Assembly (NCBI GenBank): GCA_016291405.1
Contig: JAEEXG010000014.1
Span: 1 to 51,359 of the forward strand
Reading direction: 5' to 3'
DNA length: 51,359 bases
Origin: Lachnospiraceae bacterium
Lineage (GTDB): Bacteria; Bacillota; Clostridia; Lachnospirales; Lachnospiraceae
The notes under the pieces were generated by a model. The model did not search any database and was not told the origin of the DNA. It saw only the letters and a program-made list of their open reading frames with translations. Positions 9,097-17,533 of this stretch are shown piece by piece; the first letter of the stretch is position 1, and each line of letters opens with the position of its first letter. The translations under genes and the position numbers were made by a program.

Positions 9097-9136
9097 TATC
9101 AAAAAACTATATCTATAGTGGAGGATGTAGATATGT

Positions 9137-10513
9137 TTATTGCTCAATTGTGATGGTGCGAGTAGCTTCATCTACGGTAACGGATTTGACTGTGATTTGA
9201 GTGTTATCGGGATAGCCAAACTCGTTCATGTCGATTGTGAAGGAGTTGCCTTTAATGGTGTTTCCGCGGCTAAGCTCTTCAAATTCATCTCCGTAAGCGA
9301 TGCCGTCTTTTTCGGCTACAAAGGTATTTCCTTCTATTACGTTTGATTCATCGCAAGCGTACTGAACTACAAGGCAATATAAGTCGGTGTTGTACACGAT
9401 GTTATTTTTAATAGTGCAGCCCTTAGCTGTGCCTGTTTCTTCGGGATCGTAACCGCCGATGCAGATGCCTGCCCAGTCGTTGTTAAAGGCAAGGCTGTTG
9501 TCGTGAACGTTTATGCCTGAAGTAACTTTTCCTTGGTGTTCGCTTGCAACTTCGATACCGATGTTACAGCTTATAACAAAGTTATCGTAAATTTCTATGT
9601 CTCTTCCGCCGTCAACGTAGATTCCGTCCGCGCAGGCTGAATCATAGGTGGGATTTATGGAAGGGTCCGAGTTAATGTTCTTAACAAAGTTTCCGTGAAT
9701 CTTACCGTTTCTTGCGCTGTCATTTTCATTATCTTCATCCTGCTCGTAGCCGATAGCATCGATACCGATGTTATCGCAATCATGGATGTAGTTATTGGAA
9801 GCTTCAAAGCCTACTACATTTCCGTTAAATACTAAAGATTCAGAGCTTCCAAGATGTAAGTTATAAAGCTCGCATCCGTCAACTAAAATGTTTGTGGTTT
9901 CCTTGTCCACACCGCCGCTTACGTAAATGCCGTGAGCGTTGTAGTTATCATCGTCCGAACTAAAATCATATATAAATCCAAGGTCGTGAACCTTACAATT
10001 CTTAATTGTTATATCTTTAGAACCCTTGTCTACCTTAATACCGATGGGGCACACATCAGAAGGACCTTCAATCAAAAGATTCTTTACTTCGATTCCTTCA
10101 ACTCTTATGCCGGTACCGCTTACTTCAATTGCTACGCTTTCATCATCCGAAAGCTCTTTTCCCGAAGCGTCAATAACGGTTCCCTCTTCGCCCATTAATG
10201 TAACGCCGTCTTTATCAAGATAAACAAATTCCTCGTATGTTCCCTTTGGAAGAAAAATTACAGTGCCTTCCCCTGCCTTGTTTACAGCTTCTTCGATAGT
10301 GGAAACATCACTTCCCACGATTATCTTGCCGCCTACAATAAGTTCTTCTTCTTTAGTTTCTTCTTCTGCGGAAGCTTCAGTTTCAACTGCATTTGTTTCT
10401 TTTACTTCCGGTTCTTTGTTGCTTACGGTTTGTGTGTTTACATTTGCACCGCAAGCACAAAGGAAACAACTTGCAAGTATCGCACTTGCAAAAATACCCA
10501 TCATTTTTTTCAT
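9137..10513 (-). CDS. Secreted right-handed beta-helix lipoprotein
   Basis: A 458-residue protein with a lipoprotein signal (hydrophobic stretch, then LCAC at about residue 21) and an acidic, Glu/Thr-rich linker to about residue 60. The rest is a series of strand turns of the PbH1 type: repeated patterns such as DGVTLMGEEGTVID, IKNCKVHDLG, VDGCELYNLH, IEIYDNFVISCNIGIEV and VIEGNTFVAE. This is the parallel beta-helix fold of pectate-lyase-like and NosD-like proteins. It should be anchored outside the membrane and act on or bind a polysaccharide. No catalytic residues can be assigned, so binding protein or lyase are both possible. It is divergent from the DUF4832 gene. Confidence 0.8.
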   Translation of the reverse strand: MKKMMGIFASAILASCFLCACGANVNTQTVSNKEPEVKETNAVETEASAEEETKEEELIVGGKIIVGSDVSTIEEAVNKAGEGTVIFLPKGTYEEFVYLDKDGVTLMGEEGTVIDASGKELSDDESVAIEVSGTGIRVEGIEVKNLLIEGPSDVCPIGIKVDKGSKDITIKNCKVHDLGFIYDFSSDDDNYNAHGIYVSGGVDKETTNILVDGCELYNLHLGSSESLVFNGNVVGFEASNNYIHDCDNIGIDAIGYEQDEDNENDSARNGKIHGNFVKNINSDPSINPTYDSACADGIYVDGGRDIEIYDNFVISCNIGIEVASEHQGKVTSGINVHDNSLAFNNDWAGICIGGYDPEETGTAKGCTIKNNIVYNTDLYCLVVQYACDESNVIEGNTFVAEKDGIAYGDEFEELSRGNTIKGNSFTIDMNEFGYPDNTQITVKSVTVDEATRTITIEQ

Positions 10514-10543
10514 TTTTTCACCCCTAAAGTTTTATGCTGTTTT

Positions 10544-10799
10544 GTGGACCTGCGGGACGTGGTTTGCGGTCCGTTCATACTTAGAATTGTGGTCCGGGAA
10601 CATATATTACTTTTGAGACCCTCCTGAGCCTCGGCACTTAACGAGGCGGACTATTGTCCGGCGAGTTTAGTGAGCAGGCTTCTTTATAGCCTGCGGCCGC
10701 TAGTGCGAGGGTCGAGCGAGAGCGTGTCGAAAAAGTAATATATGTTCCCGGGCCCCTGTCAAAAGAAAATGGACCACTAACCCCGTCCCACGGGTCCAC
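10544..10799. repeat. Long palindromic element B1
   Basis: Imperfect arms of about 70 bases pair from GTGGACC (10544) to GGTCCAC (10793-10799). The best part is CGGGAACATATATTACTTTT (from 10595) against AAAAGTAATATATGTTCCCG. The core contains small hairpins: CCTCG/CGAGG, GGAC/GTCC, GCAGGCT/AGCCTGC, and GACCCTC (10617-10623) pairing with GAGGGTC. Bases 10659-10699 are identical to 26710-26750 in element B3. It fills most of the 520-base divergent gap between the lipoprotein and DUF4832 genes and is non-coding. Confidence 0.9.
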
Positions 10800-10886
10800 C
10801 TCGCTAGTCTACGTAACTACTATACCACATTAACGTAAATAGTAAAACGTTTCGTAAACAAATACGAAAAATTTACGTAAAATTCG

Positions 10887-10915
10887 TTTACAACCCCGTA
10901 GGGAAGTGTTATAGT
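10887..10915 (+). promoter_or_regulatory. Strong promoter for the DUF4832 gene, with CGTAAA-type motifs
   Basis: TTTACA (10887-10892), an exact 17-base spacer and TATAGT (10910-10915). Just upstream (10830-10892) lies a cluster of CGTAAA/TTTACG words, including the palindrome TTTACGTAAA and the near-palindrome GTTTCGTAAAC, overlapping the -35 box. This looks like a multi-site operator. The 5' leader would be about 110 bases. Confidence 0.65.
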
Positions 10916-11033
10916 TTACTCGTAATCTTTGTGCAGGATTACAAGAAACTTATTAATATGACTAGAGAGTTTGGCAAAAACAACCAAACCAGGGAGAGAA
11001 GTCACGTAACAACTTAATTAAGGGGGTATTGCA

Positions 11034-13907
11034 ATGCGCAATCGACGTAGCTTGTTTCGTAAAGTTGCGGCCAAAGTATTGGCAGGTGCCTTAGCGGGGG
11101 TTTTGGCACTCAGCATCTTTAGCAGTGGAACGAACTTAAGTGCCGTTGAAGCAGAAGAGGCGGAAGAAGCTTCTTTTGTGCTTGACGGTAACACAGACGA
11201 CTGGAAAGACATCGTAGATATTCTTGAAGAGCCCGAAGGGGTGTTTGACAGAGTAGCCGCATACTGCGATGAAGAAACATTTAACATAATGTTTGCTGTA
11301 AACGACCTTTCCAAGTGGTGCTATTTCCAGATTTATTTGGATATAGACAATGATCCTTCGACCGGTTACGACACAGACGGTGGCGGATATGAATTTTTGG
11401 TAGAGAATGGATTTTTATATGTGTCATATGCGGGTGAATGGCCCGGAACAGAAGTCGACTACATCGACTTTGGACAGTCAGAAGATGGCTCAGTCATCGA
11501 AGTGGCTGTTCCCTACGAGCTTATAAGCCCTAAAACTGAGGAAATCGGATTCCACATCGTGTTACTTAACGATTCTTGGGAAAGTATTTATAAATACACC
11601 GAAGAAGACGAGGTGATTGCACAGCCTAAAGAAAAAGTAACCATCGTATCCGATGAACCTTACATTAGCGATTTTGAATTAAATCAGGAAGAAACACTTG
11701 CTTTATCCGAAGCTTCTATGCAGGATGGCGTTATCGCCACATTCTCTGCAAAGGGCGGTGACTCAAAGGATTACAAATACACATTTGTAACAAGTGAAAA
11801 GAACGGTCCCGACAATAAAGCATTTAAGCTTGACGGAAACAAACTTATTACAAATAAGAAACTTTTGGCGCCGGGAGAATATACCGTGAATGTTAAGGTT
11901 AAAAGCGGTGTAAGAAGCGAGATCAAGTCATTTAAAGTAGAGGTTAAAGACCCTGCACCCGGATCAATCACAGATGATATTTTCACAGGTGACATGGGAG
12001 AATGGTTTGTGGTTGATAATGCGGAAGCAAAGGATACTAGCGAGAACTACACATTGGTGGCTGCTTCTTCACAGGATAAGCTTTTCGCAATGGTTTCTTC
12101 TTTAAATAAAGACTTAAATACAAGAACCTCGTTTGTGCTTGATACTGACAATAAGAAGGGCTTTAAGTATTTAGGCTTGGAGGGAGCGGACTTCGTTGTA
12201 AGACAGCAAAAGCTCTATCCCGTAATTGCGGACAATAAGCTTGGAGCATCAATCATTACCGTCGACGAAGATTATTATCCCGATTACGCAACCGTAAGCG
12301 TGTATCTTGAAGATATCGGAAATCCTAAGACTGTGGGCGTGCATGCATTTGCTTTAAACAGAGCGGTATCGATTCCTGAAACAGGATATCTTACCACAAA
12401 AGATGCATTTGAAATGACCTACGAAGAAGGCTTTGCTTATCCTAAGGCAGGCTTTGATGCCTTCGCTAATCCCGGAACCGGCTGGGCTTGCTGGACCACA
12501 ATCGGCGAAGAGGGCGCAAAGAAAATAGCATTTGACTATGATCTTGCTTACCTTCCTTTGACCTGGTCTAACTTAGAACTTTCAAAGGGCACCTTCGATT
12601 GGGAAAACGTTGAAAAAGAATACCATGTTTCTTTCTGGGAAGAAAATGATGTAAACTTCATCATCAGATTCGTTATCGACACACCTGAACCTTTAACAGG
12701 CTCACGTAAGGATGAAACCTACGGAGAGTTCGTTGACAAGGCCTTCATTGAAAAGAACAATCTTTTGGATGACGGTAAGGTGACTGAAGATACAGTTAAG
12801 AAACTTGTTGCCACAGGTAATTACAGAATGGACATCCCCGCTTGGCTTTTCGCAGAACTTTGTAATGACGTGGTAAGTGAAAAAATTGAAAACGCAGGAA
12901 CATTCTACAACTGGCCCGACTTTGATGTTTTGGGCGGTGCAGGATTTTCACCTAACTATTACTCAGAATCCTTTATCAAATATCACGCAGCATGCATTAA
13001 AGCAATTGCCGGTGAATTTGACGGTTCTGCAGCATACATCGAAATGGGTTCACTCGGACACTGGGGCGAGATGCACACTTGGCCTACCGAAGAATCCTTC
13101 GAAGAATATGATTTTGGATCAGGCGAATGGCCCGATGATGAAACTGTAGCAAAGTATGCAAAGGCATACACTGACAACTTTAAGAAAACAAAGGTTGGTA
13201 TCCGTTCTTCCTATGATTTCTCAATCGAGAATAAGTTTGGTATGTTTAACGACGTATTCGGACAGGAAGAAGGAACGGAAGACTTCCTTGTAGACTGCTC
13301 AAAGGCTCCCGATTTTTGGAAGTCAAACTATTCGGGCGGTGAATTCGCAAGCGGAGACGTGCTTGCTTGGACTCACAACGACACCATTATGAGATCCATT
13401 TCTTACTTAAGAGATTCTCATACATCATGGCTCGGACCCTGCTCCCCTTGCGATATTGAAAAGGGTAGCAAAGAGGCTTCTTCTTACAGAGGAAACATTG
13501 AGTACTTACAAAAGCTCATGGGTTATCGCTTACGTGTAAGCAAGGTAAATGCTGTTGAAACGGCAAAGGCCGGCAGCAGACTTAACTTAGACCTTACATT
13601 TGTTAACGACGGTATCGCTCCTTCCTATAACGATTATCAGGTAGAAGTGTTTGTGCTTCCTGAAAACGCTGAGTCTATCGAAGATAATTTAGGAACGGCA
13701 ACCGCTGATTTTGCGGCATCAAAGATAATGCCCGGCGATAAGTCAAGCGTTAAAGTGCCCGTTACAATCGGCGCAAAGGCTGAAGGCAAGGTTAAGGTGG
13801 CAGTAGCTGTAATTGATAAGGGCACCAAGAAACCTGTCATGAACCTTGGCATGGCAAATAAGATTTTTGATAAAGTTTACGAACTTTACACAATAGAAAT
13901 TGAATAA
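11034..13907 (+). CDS. Exported DUF4832 protein with glycoside-hydrolase-like barrel
   Basis: A 957-residue exported protein. Residues 1-40 form a signal peptide (basic start, LAGALAGVLALS core, cleavage near AVEA). An N-terminal carbohydrate-binding-like domain follows (LDGNTDDWKDI, CBM9-like pattern), then a beta-sandwich segment. The second half begins NPGTGW at about 479 and contains SNLELSKGTFDWENVE, a barrel pattern found in GH42-like enzymes. GSLGHWGEMHTWP at about 671 is the hallmark of DUF4832; E678 is a plausible acid/base. A C-terminal Ig-like domain closes it. It likely degrades or binds polysaccharide at the surface; the substrate is unknown. The phosphatase gene follows after 14 bases. 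Confidence 0.8.
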   Translation: MRNRRSLFRKVAAKVLAGALAGVLALSIFSSGTNLSAVEAEEAEEASFVLDGNTDDWKDIVDILEEPEGVFDRVAAYCDEETFNIMFAVNDLSKWCYFQIYLDIDNDPSTGYDTDGGGYEFLVENGFLYVSYAGEWPGTEVDYIDFGQSEDGSVIEVAVPYELISPKTEEIGFHIVLLNDSWESIYKYTEEDEVIAQPKEKVTIVSDEPYISDFELNQEETLALSEASMQDGVIATFSAKGGDSKDYKYTFVTSEKNGPDNKAFKLDGNKLITNKKLLAPGEYTVNVKVKSGVRSEIKSFKVEVKDPAPGSITDDIFTGDMGEWFVVDNAEAKDTSENYTLVAASSQDKLFAMVSSLNKDLNTRTSFVLDTDNKKGFKYLGLEGADFVVRQQKLYPVIADNKLGASIITVDEDYYPDYATVSVYLEDIGNPKTVGVHAFALNRAVSIPETGYLTTKDAFEMTYEEGFAYPKAGFDAFANPGTGWACWTTIGEEGAKKIAFDYDLAYLPLTWSNLELSKGTFDWENVEKEYHVSFWEENDVNFIIRFVIDTPEPLTGSRKDETYGEFVDKAFIEKNNLLDDGKVTEDTVKKLVATGNYRMDIPAWLFAELCNDVVSEKIENAGTFYNWPDFDVLGGAGFSPNYYSESFIKYHAACIKAIAGEFDGSAAYIEMGSLGHWGEMHTWPTEESFEEYDFGSGEWPDDETVAKYAKAYTDNFKKTKVGIRSSYDFSIENKFGMFNDVFGQEEGTEDFLVDCSKAPDFWKSNYSGGEFASGDVLAWTHNDTIMRSISYLRDSHTSWLGPCSPCDIEKGSKEASSYRGNIEYLQKLMGYRLRVSKVNAVETAKAGSRLNLDLTFVNDGIAPSYNDYQVEVFVLPENAESIEDNLGTATADFAASKIMPGDKSSVKVPVTIGAKAEGKVKVAVAVIDKGTKKPVMNLGMANKIFDKVYELYTIEIE

Positions 13908-13921
13908 GGAGGAGTAGGCAG

Positions 13922-16375
13922 ATGAAGAAAAAGACTATTTTAAAGCAGTTTGCCGCAGTTCTCCTTACGGCTGCTGTAGTGCTTTCGGGATGTGGCGGAT
14001 GCGGTAAAAAGACTGAAGCATCAAGCACACCTACAGAAGTTAAGGCAGAAGAAACTGTAGCAGAAAATGTTTACGAAGTCGGAAGCAAGGTTACTTGCGC
14101 AGGATACTCAGGCACCATCACAGGAATGGTTAAGATGGACAACGATAACTTCTTTGAAGAATCGGGAAGTGTGTTGTTTGATTCCGTAGATTCCGATGGA
14201 AATGTAGTATTTATAACCGATGACAAAGAAGATAACGTGCGCGTGCGCTGTGTTTTTCAGGAAGGTGAAGGCGTAAAGGTTAAAGAAGGCGACTATCTTG
14301 TATTTAAGTATGAGCCGAAGAAAGATTTTCCTTTCAGAACCCTTTACATTGAAGGTGTTATAGACGATCCCGAGGGATGGGACAGCTTATACATCGGAGA
14401 CTTAAACTACACAGACGGATTTGCATTAATGGAAATCACAGAAGATTTCTTTGACCAGAACCTTGCATGCTTAAGAATCAAAGGTGACGGAGCTCCTGAA
14501 GGTACAGAGCTTGACTTTAGCGAAGTTTTTGTGATGACGGATGTTGAAGCTCCCGTAGCAAAGACATACTCCTATGAAATATCAGACGTTGTAGCCGGTG
14601 TTTCAACCACATTCTATAACGATGTTTATTCAAGAGGTGTGGCTTGGAGAACAGTTGACGTAGAAGGAAAAGACACAGGCCTTCAGTATGTTGACAAAAA
14701 AGAAGTTAAAGATATTTACACATACGATTGGGATAAGGGAATTGAGAGCGGAAAGGTCATAACCGTTCCCGATTACTTTAACACAGCAATCGAAAATTCC
14801 GATGAATCCGCAACTTACTACTGCCACAAGGCTCACGTAGAGAACCTTCCCGAAGGCTCTGAATACTACTACCGTGTGGGAAGCGACAGCGTTGGTTACT
14901 CACGTCCCGGTCTTTGGACCATTAAGGGAGATTTGGATGATTTCTTCTTTATCTACGTAACCGACCCTCAGGCAGAAAACGAGTCACAGTACCGCCAGTA
15001 TGAAGCAATGATGAGAGAAGCCTTTAAGACTGCAAGAACAGTGGAAGATTCAAAACTTGTTGCTTACATCGACTGCGGTGATATCACAAATGAGTGTCAC
15101 GACGATAACTACTTTATCGATGAATACAACATGGCGGTTGACTTTGATGCGGAAGATATGATGGATACTGTTCATATCCCGATTGCAGGTAACCACGATA
15201 ACTCTGTGGACGGTTTCTTCTCCATGTACGATATTGACTTTGCAAATTATTGTACCGACGGAAAGCACAATCCTCACTCAAGCGGTGGCTGCTCAAGCAT
15301 TCAGATCGGAAATGTATACCTTATTTCCACAAACTCAAATGAGTCAACCTACCTTACGGGCGCAGGAAACGGTGAATACGATCCTCACTGTGATTACAGA
15401 GAGCAGTACGCATGGATTGTTTCAGAGCTTGAAAATGCGCAGAAGTTAAGAGAAGAAGGAAAGGTTAAGTGGACAATCGTGCTTACTCACGCAGGCATGA
15501 TGAGCGTTGGCTATCACACAATGGACGGAGGCTCCAGAGCATTAAGAGCTAACCTTTGCCCCTTGTTTGCAAAGTATTCTGTAGACCTTATTTTGCAGGG
15601 CCACGACCACGCATACACAAGAACCAACCCTTACTACTACGGAAAAGATGTTAACGGCGATTTCTTCTCAGGCTATGTTTCAAATGAAAGAGAAACAGGC
15701 GAAGGCCACGGAGAAATCACTTACGATAACCCTTACACCGAAGCTGTTGAAACAGAGGGAAGAATGTATAACATCGAGCCTGAAGGAACACACTATGTAA
15801 CCATGAACTTTGCGGGTGAAAAGTCACTTGATATTTCCAAAGAAAACGCTGAGTCTCGTTACGCAGTTCCCGATGAGTATATCGAAGAAGGATGCGCTAC
15901 AAGCGTAGTTAACGACATGCTTTGCGGCCAGAGAGTAAGAAAGCAGTTCTTTGGTTTTGTACGAGTTAAGGGCGATGTGCTTTCTTTGGACACATACGCA
16001 TACAACGGTATAAATTCAGAGCTCTTTGATACCTTCACAGTAAAGAAGGACGGCTCTTGCGTACCCGATATTGCAAAGAGAGACATCGATTTTGAAGGCG
16101 TTTACGCATTTGATAAGACCTATGATGGCGAAGAAGCCGAAATGGATGTATTTGACATCACAGCTTACAAGCGCGGAAGTGCCGAAGTTGAGAAGTTGTT
16201 TAAAGAATACGATGACATTGAATACACTGTAACCGGTAAGACTGCTGACGGAAAAGATTATTCTTCCGACAAGATGCCTTCAGAGGCAGGTTCTTACACC
16301 TTACACGCAAAGGTATCCGATGATTCAATCTTCTTTAAAGGAGAGACCACTGTAGACTTTGAAATTACAAAGTAA
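13922..16375 (+). CDS. Purple-acid-phosphatase-like metallophosphoesterase lipoprotein
   Basis: An 817-residue lipoprotein (lipobox LSGC, Cys24). An acidic linker and an N-terminal region come first, then a fibronectin-like PAP domain (YYCHKAHVENLPEGSEYYYRVGS). The calcineurin-type metal site follows: YVTDPQ at about 344, DCGDIT at about 383, GNHDNS at about 422, LTHAG at about 520 and GHDHAY at about 559. These supply the usual Asp, Asn and His ligands for a two-metal centre. It should hydrolyse phosphate esters outside the cell. The C-terminal 80 residues look like a beta domain. The ribosome site is AAGGAGGAG, 10 bases from the ATG. It is in an operon with the DUF4832 gene, suggesting surface processing of a phosphorylated or complex glycan. 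Confidence 0.87.
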   Translation: MKKKTILKQFAAVLLTAAVVLSGCGGCGKKTEASSTPTEVKAEETVAENVYEVGSKVTCAGYSGTITGMVKMDNDNFFEESGSVLFDSVDSDGNVVFITDDKEDNVRVRCVFQEGEGVKVKEGDYLVFKYEPKKDFPFRTLYIEGVIDDPEGWDSLYIGDLNYTDGFALMEITEDFFDQNLACLRIKGDGAPEGTELDFSEVFVMTDVEAPVAKTYSYEISDVVAGVSTTFYNDVYSRGVAWRTVDVEGKDTGLQYVDKKEVKDIYTYDWDKGIESGKVITVPDYFNTAIENSDESATYYCHKAHVENLPEGSEYYYRVGSDSVGYSRPGLWTIKGDLDDFFFIYVTDPQAENESQYRQYEAMMREAFKTARTVEDSKLVAYIDCGDITNECHDDNYFIDEYNMAVDFDAEDMMDTVHIPIAGNHDNSVDGFFSMYDIDFANYCTDGKHNPHSSGGCSSIQIGNVYLISTNSNESTYLTGAGNGEYDPHCDYREQYAWIVSELENAQKLREEGKVKWTIVLTHAGMMSVGYHTMDGGSRALRANLCPLFAKYSVDLILQGHDHAYTRTNPYYYGKDVNGDFFSGYVSNERETGEGHGEITYDNPYTEAVETEGRMYNIEPEGTHYVTMNFAGEKSLDISKENAESRYAVPDEYIEEGCATSVVNDMLCGQRVRKQFFGFVRVKGDVLSLDTYAYNGINSELFDTFTVKKDGSCVPDIAKRDIDFEGVYAFDKTYDGEEAEMDVFDITAYKRGSAEVEKLFKEYDDIEYTVTGKTADGKDYSSDKMPSEAGSYTLHAKVSDDSIFFKGETTVDFEITK

Positions 16376-16396
16376 ATAGGGGAAACTTTATTTAGG

Positions 16397-16432
16397 CCGC
16401 GGGCAGATCCTAGTGATTTGCTCGCGGTTTTA
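16397..16432 (+). terminator. Terminator after the metallophosphatase gene
   Basis: CCGCGGGCAGATC (16397-16409) pairs with GATTTGCTCGCGG (16415-16427), with two G-U pairs, and is followed by TTTTAT. Confidence 0.8.
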
Positions 16433-16434
16433 TG

Positions 16435-16463
16435 TTGAAAGAAACCTCTATTTTTGCTAAAGT
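16435..16463 (+). promoter_or_regulatory. Promoter for the 16495 gene
   Basis: TTGAAA (16435-16440), a 17-base spacer and TAAAGT (16458-16463), with the ATG 32 bases further on behind GAGGAGGAG. Confidence 0.6.
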
Positions 16464-16494
16464 TTTCTTTGTACTAACCTTTTGAGGAGGAGAC

Positions 16495-17466
16495 ATGAAA
16501 GATATTAGTTCAAAGATTCAAAAAGAGATTAACGACACAAGGACCGGATTTATCGTAGGAATCGTAATTTTATTAATTGCAGGTGCACTTTTCTTTTTTG
16601 GCATTTCATCGGGAAATAAGTCAAAAGAAGATGCAATTTACTTCGGACAGGCTTATAACGACGGCCTTTTGGAAGAGGACATTTGCGTATACGTACCGAT
16701 TTCCGATGAGCCCTGGGAGTTTGGAAGCTATGATAACAGCGAATATTATAGCTATATTTGGGATGATAACGATTTATACATTTTAAAGAGCACAAAATCG
16801 GAGCTTGATAAAATCAAGAAAGAAGTGGCTACAAAGGGAAGCTACATTGTAATGGGTACCATTACCAAGCTAAATGATGAAGTCATGGACTTTGCTTTGG
16901 AAGCATACAACGAGGGAGAAGATCCTGAAAATCAGTTCACAAAAGAAAACTTTGAAGGCTACATGCAGGGCGTTGGCCTTAATTATAAGGCTCAAACAAG
17001 CAAAAGTTCAGGGCTTTATGTACTGGCATTGATAGTAGGTTTGTTTGCACTCTTGATTGGAGGCCTATACGGACTTAGATTCTTTGGATATTCAAACGTA
17101 ATAAAGAAGTTATCCGATGCGGAAGCTATGCAGATTTCAGGTGAAATTGACAGCCCTCAGACCGAATACATAAAGAAAGCCCGCACTTATCTTACTCCCA
17201 GATATATCATGAGCTTTGGTAACAAGCTTGTGTTTGTAAGGTATGAAGACATTGTTTGGGCATATGAGTTTGTACAAAGAACCAATTTTGTGCCCACATC
17301 ATCAAATATAAGGCTTAGAACCAGAGACGGACAAAATCTTATAATCTCTGATATGGCAGCAGCCGGAAGAAAAGAAGTAATAAGAAAGATTTTTGAAACA
17401 ATCTACAACAGAAACCCTGAAGTTGACTTTGGATATTCTCAGGATTTAATTCAAAAGTATAGATAA
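16495..17466 (+). CDS. Membrane protein of unknown function, two membrane segments
   Basis: A 323-residue protein that I do not recognise. The first 20 residues are charged, followed by a membrane segment (about 21-42). Then comes an outside domain of about 130 residues, rich in Tyr, Asp and Glu, with an SYIVMGTITKLNDEVMDFALE stretch. A second membrane segment lies at about 179-200. The C-terminal cytosolic part (about 120 residues) has a strand pattern ending VRYEDIVWAYEFVQRTNFV and IRLRTRDGQNLIISD, which resembles a PH-like beta fold; that is an impression only. It has its own promoter and terminator. Confidence 0.7.
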   Translation: MKDISSKIQKEINDTRTGFIVGIVILLIAGALFFFGISSGNKSKEDAIYFGQAYNDGLLEEDICVYVPISDEPWEFGSYDNSEYYSYIWDDNDLYILKSTKSELDKIKKEVATKGSYIVMGTITKLNDEVMDFALEAYNEGEDPENQFTKENFEGYMQGVGLNYKAQTSKSSGLYVLALIVGLFALLIGGLYGLRFFGYSNVIKKLSDAEAMQISGEIDSPQTEYIKKARTYLTPRYIMSFGNKLVFVRYEDIVWAYEFVQRTNFVPTSSNIRLRTRDGQNLIISDMAAAGRKEVIRKIFETIYNRNPEVDFGYSQDLIQKYR

Positions 17467-17470
17467 TTAA

Positions 17471-17498
17471 GAGGGCTCCCGTTTTCGGGGGCCCTTTA
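17471..17498 (+). terminator. Terminator
   Basis: AGGGCTCCCG (17472-17481) pairs with CGGGGGCCCT (17486-17495) and is followed by a short T-run. Confidence 0.75.
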
Positions 17499-17533
17499 AC
17501 AATCATTGTTTCTTTTTATTGTATAATAATCTT

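Noticed and set aside
9932-10616. Plus-strand frames opposite the beta-helix gene
   Set aside because: Shadows of a well-supported minus-strand gene with low-complexity Ser/Thr content.
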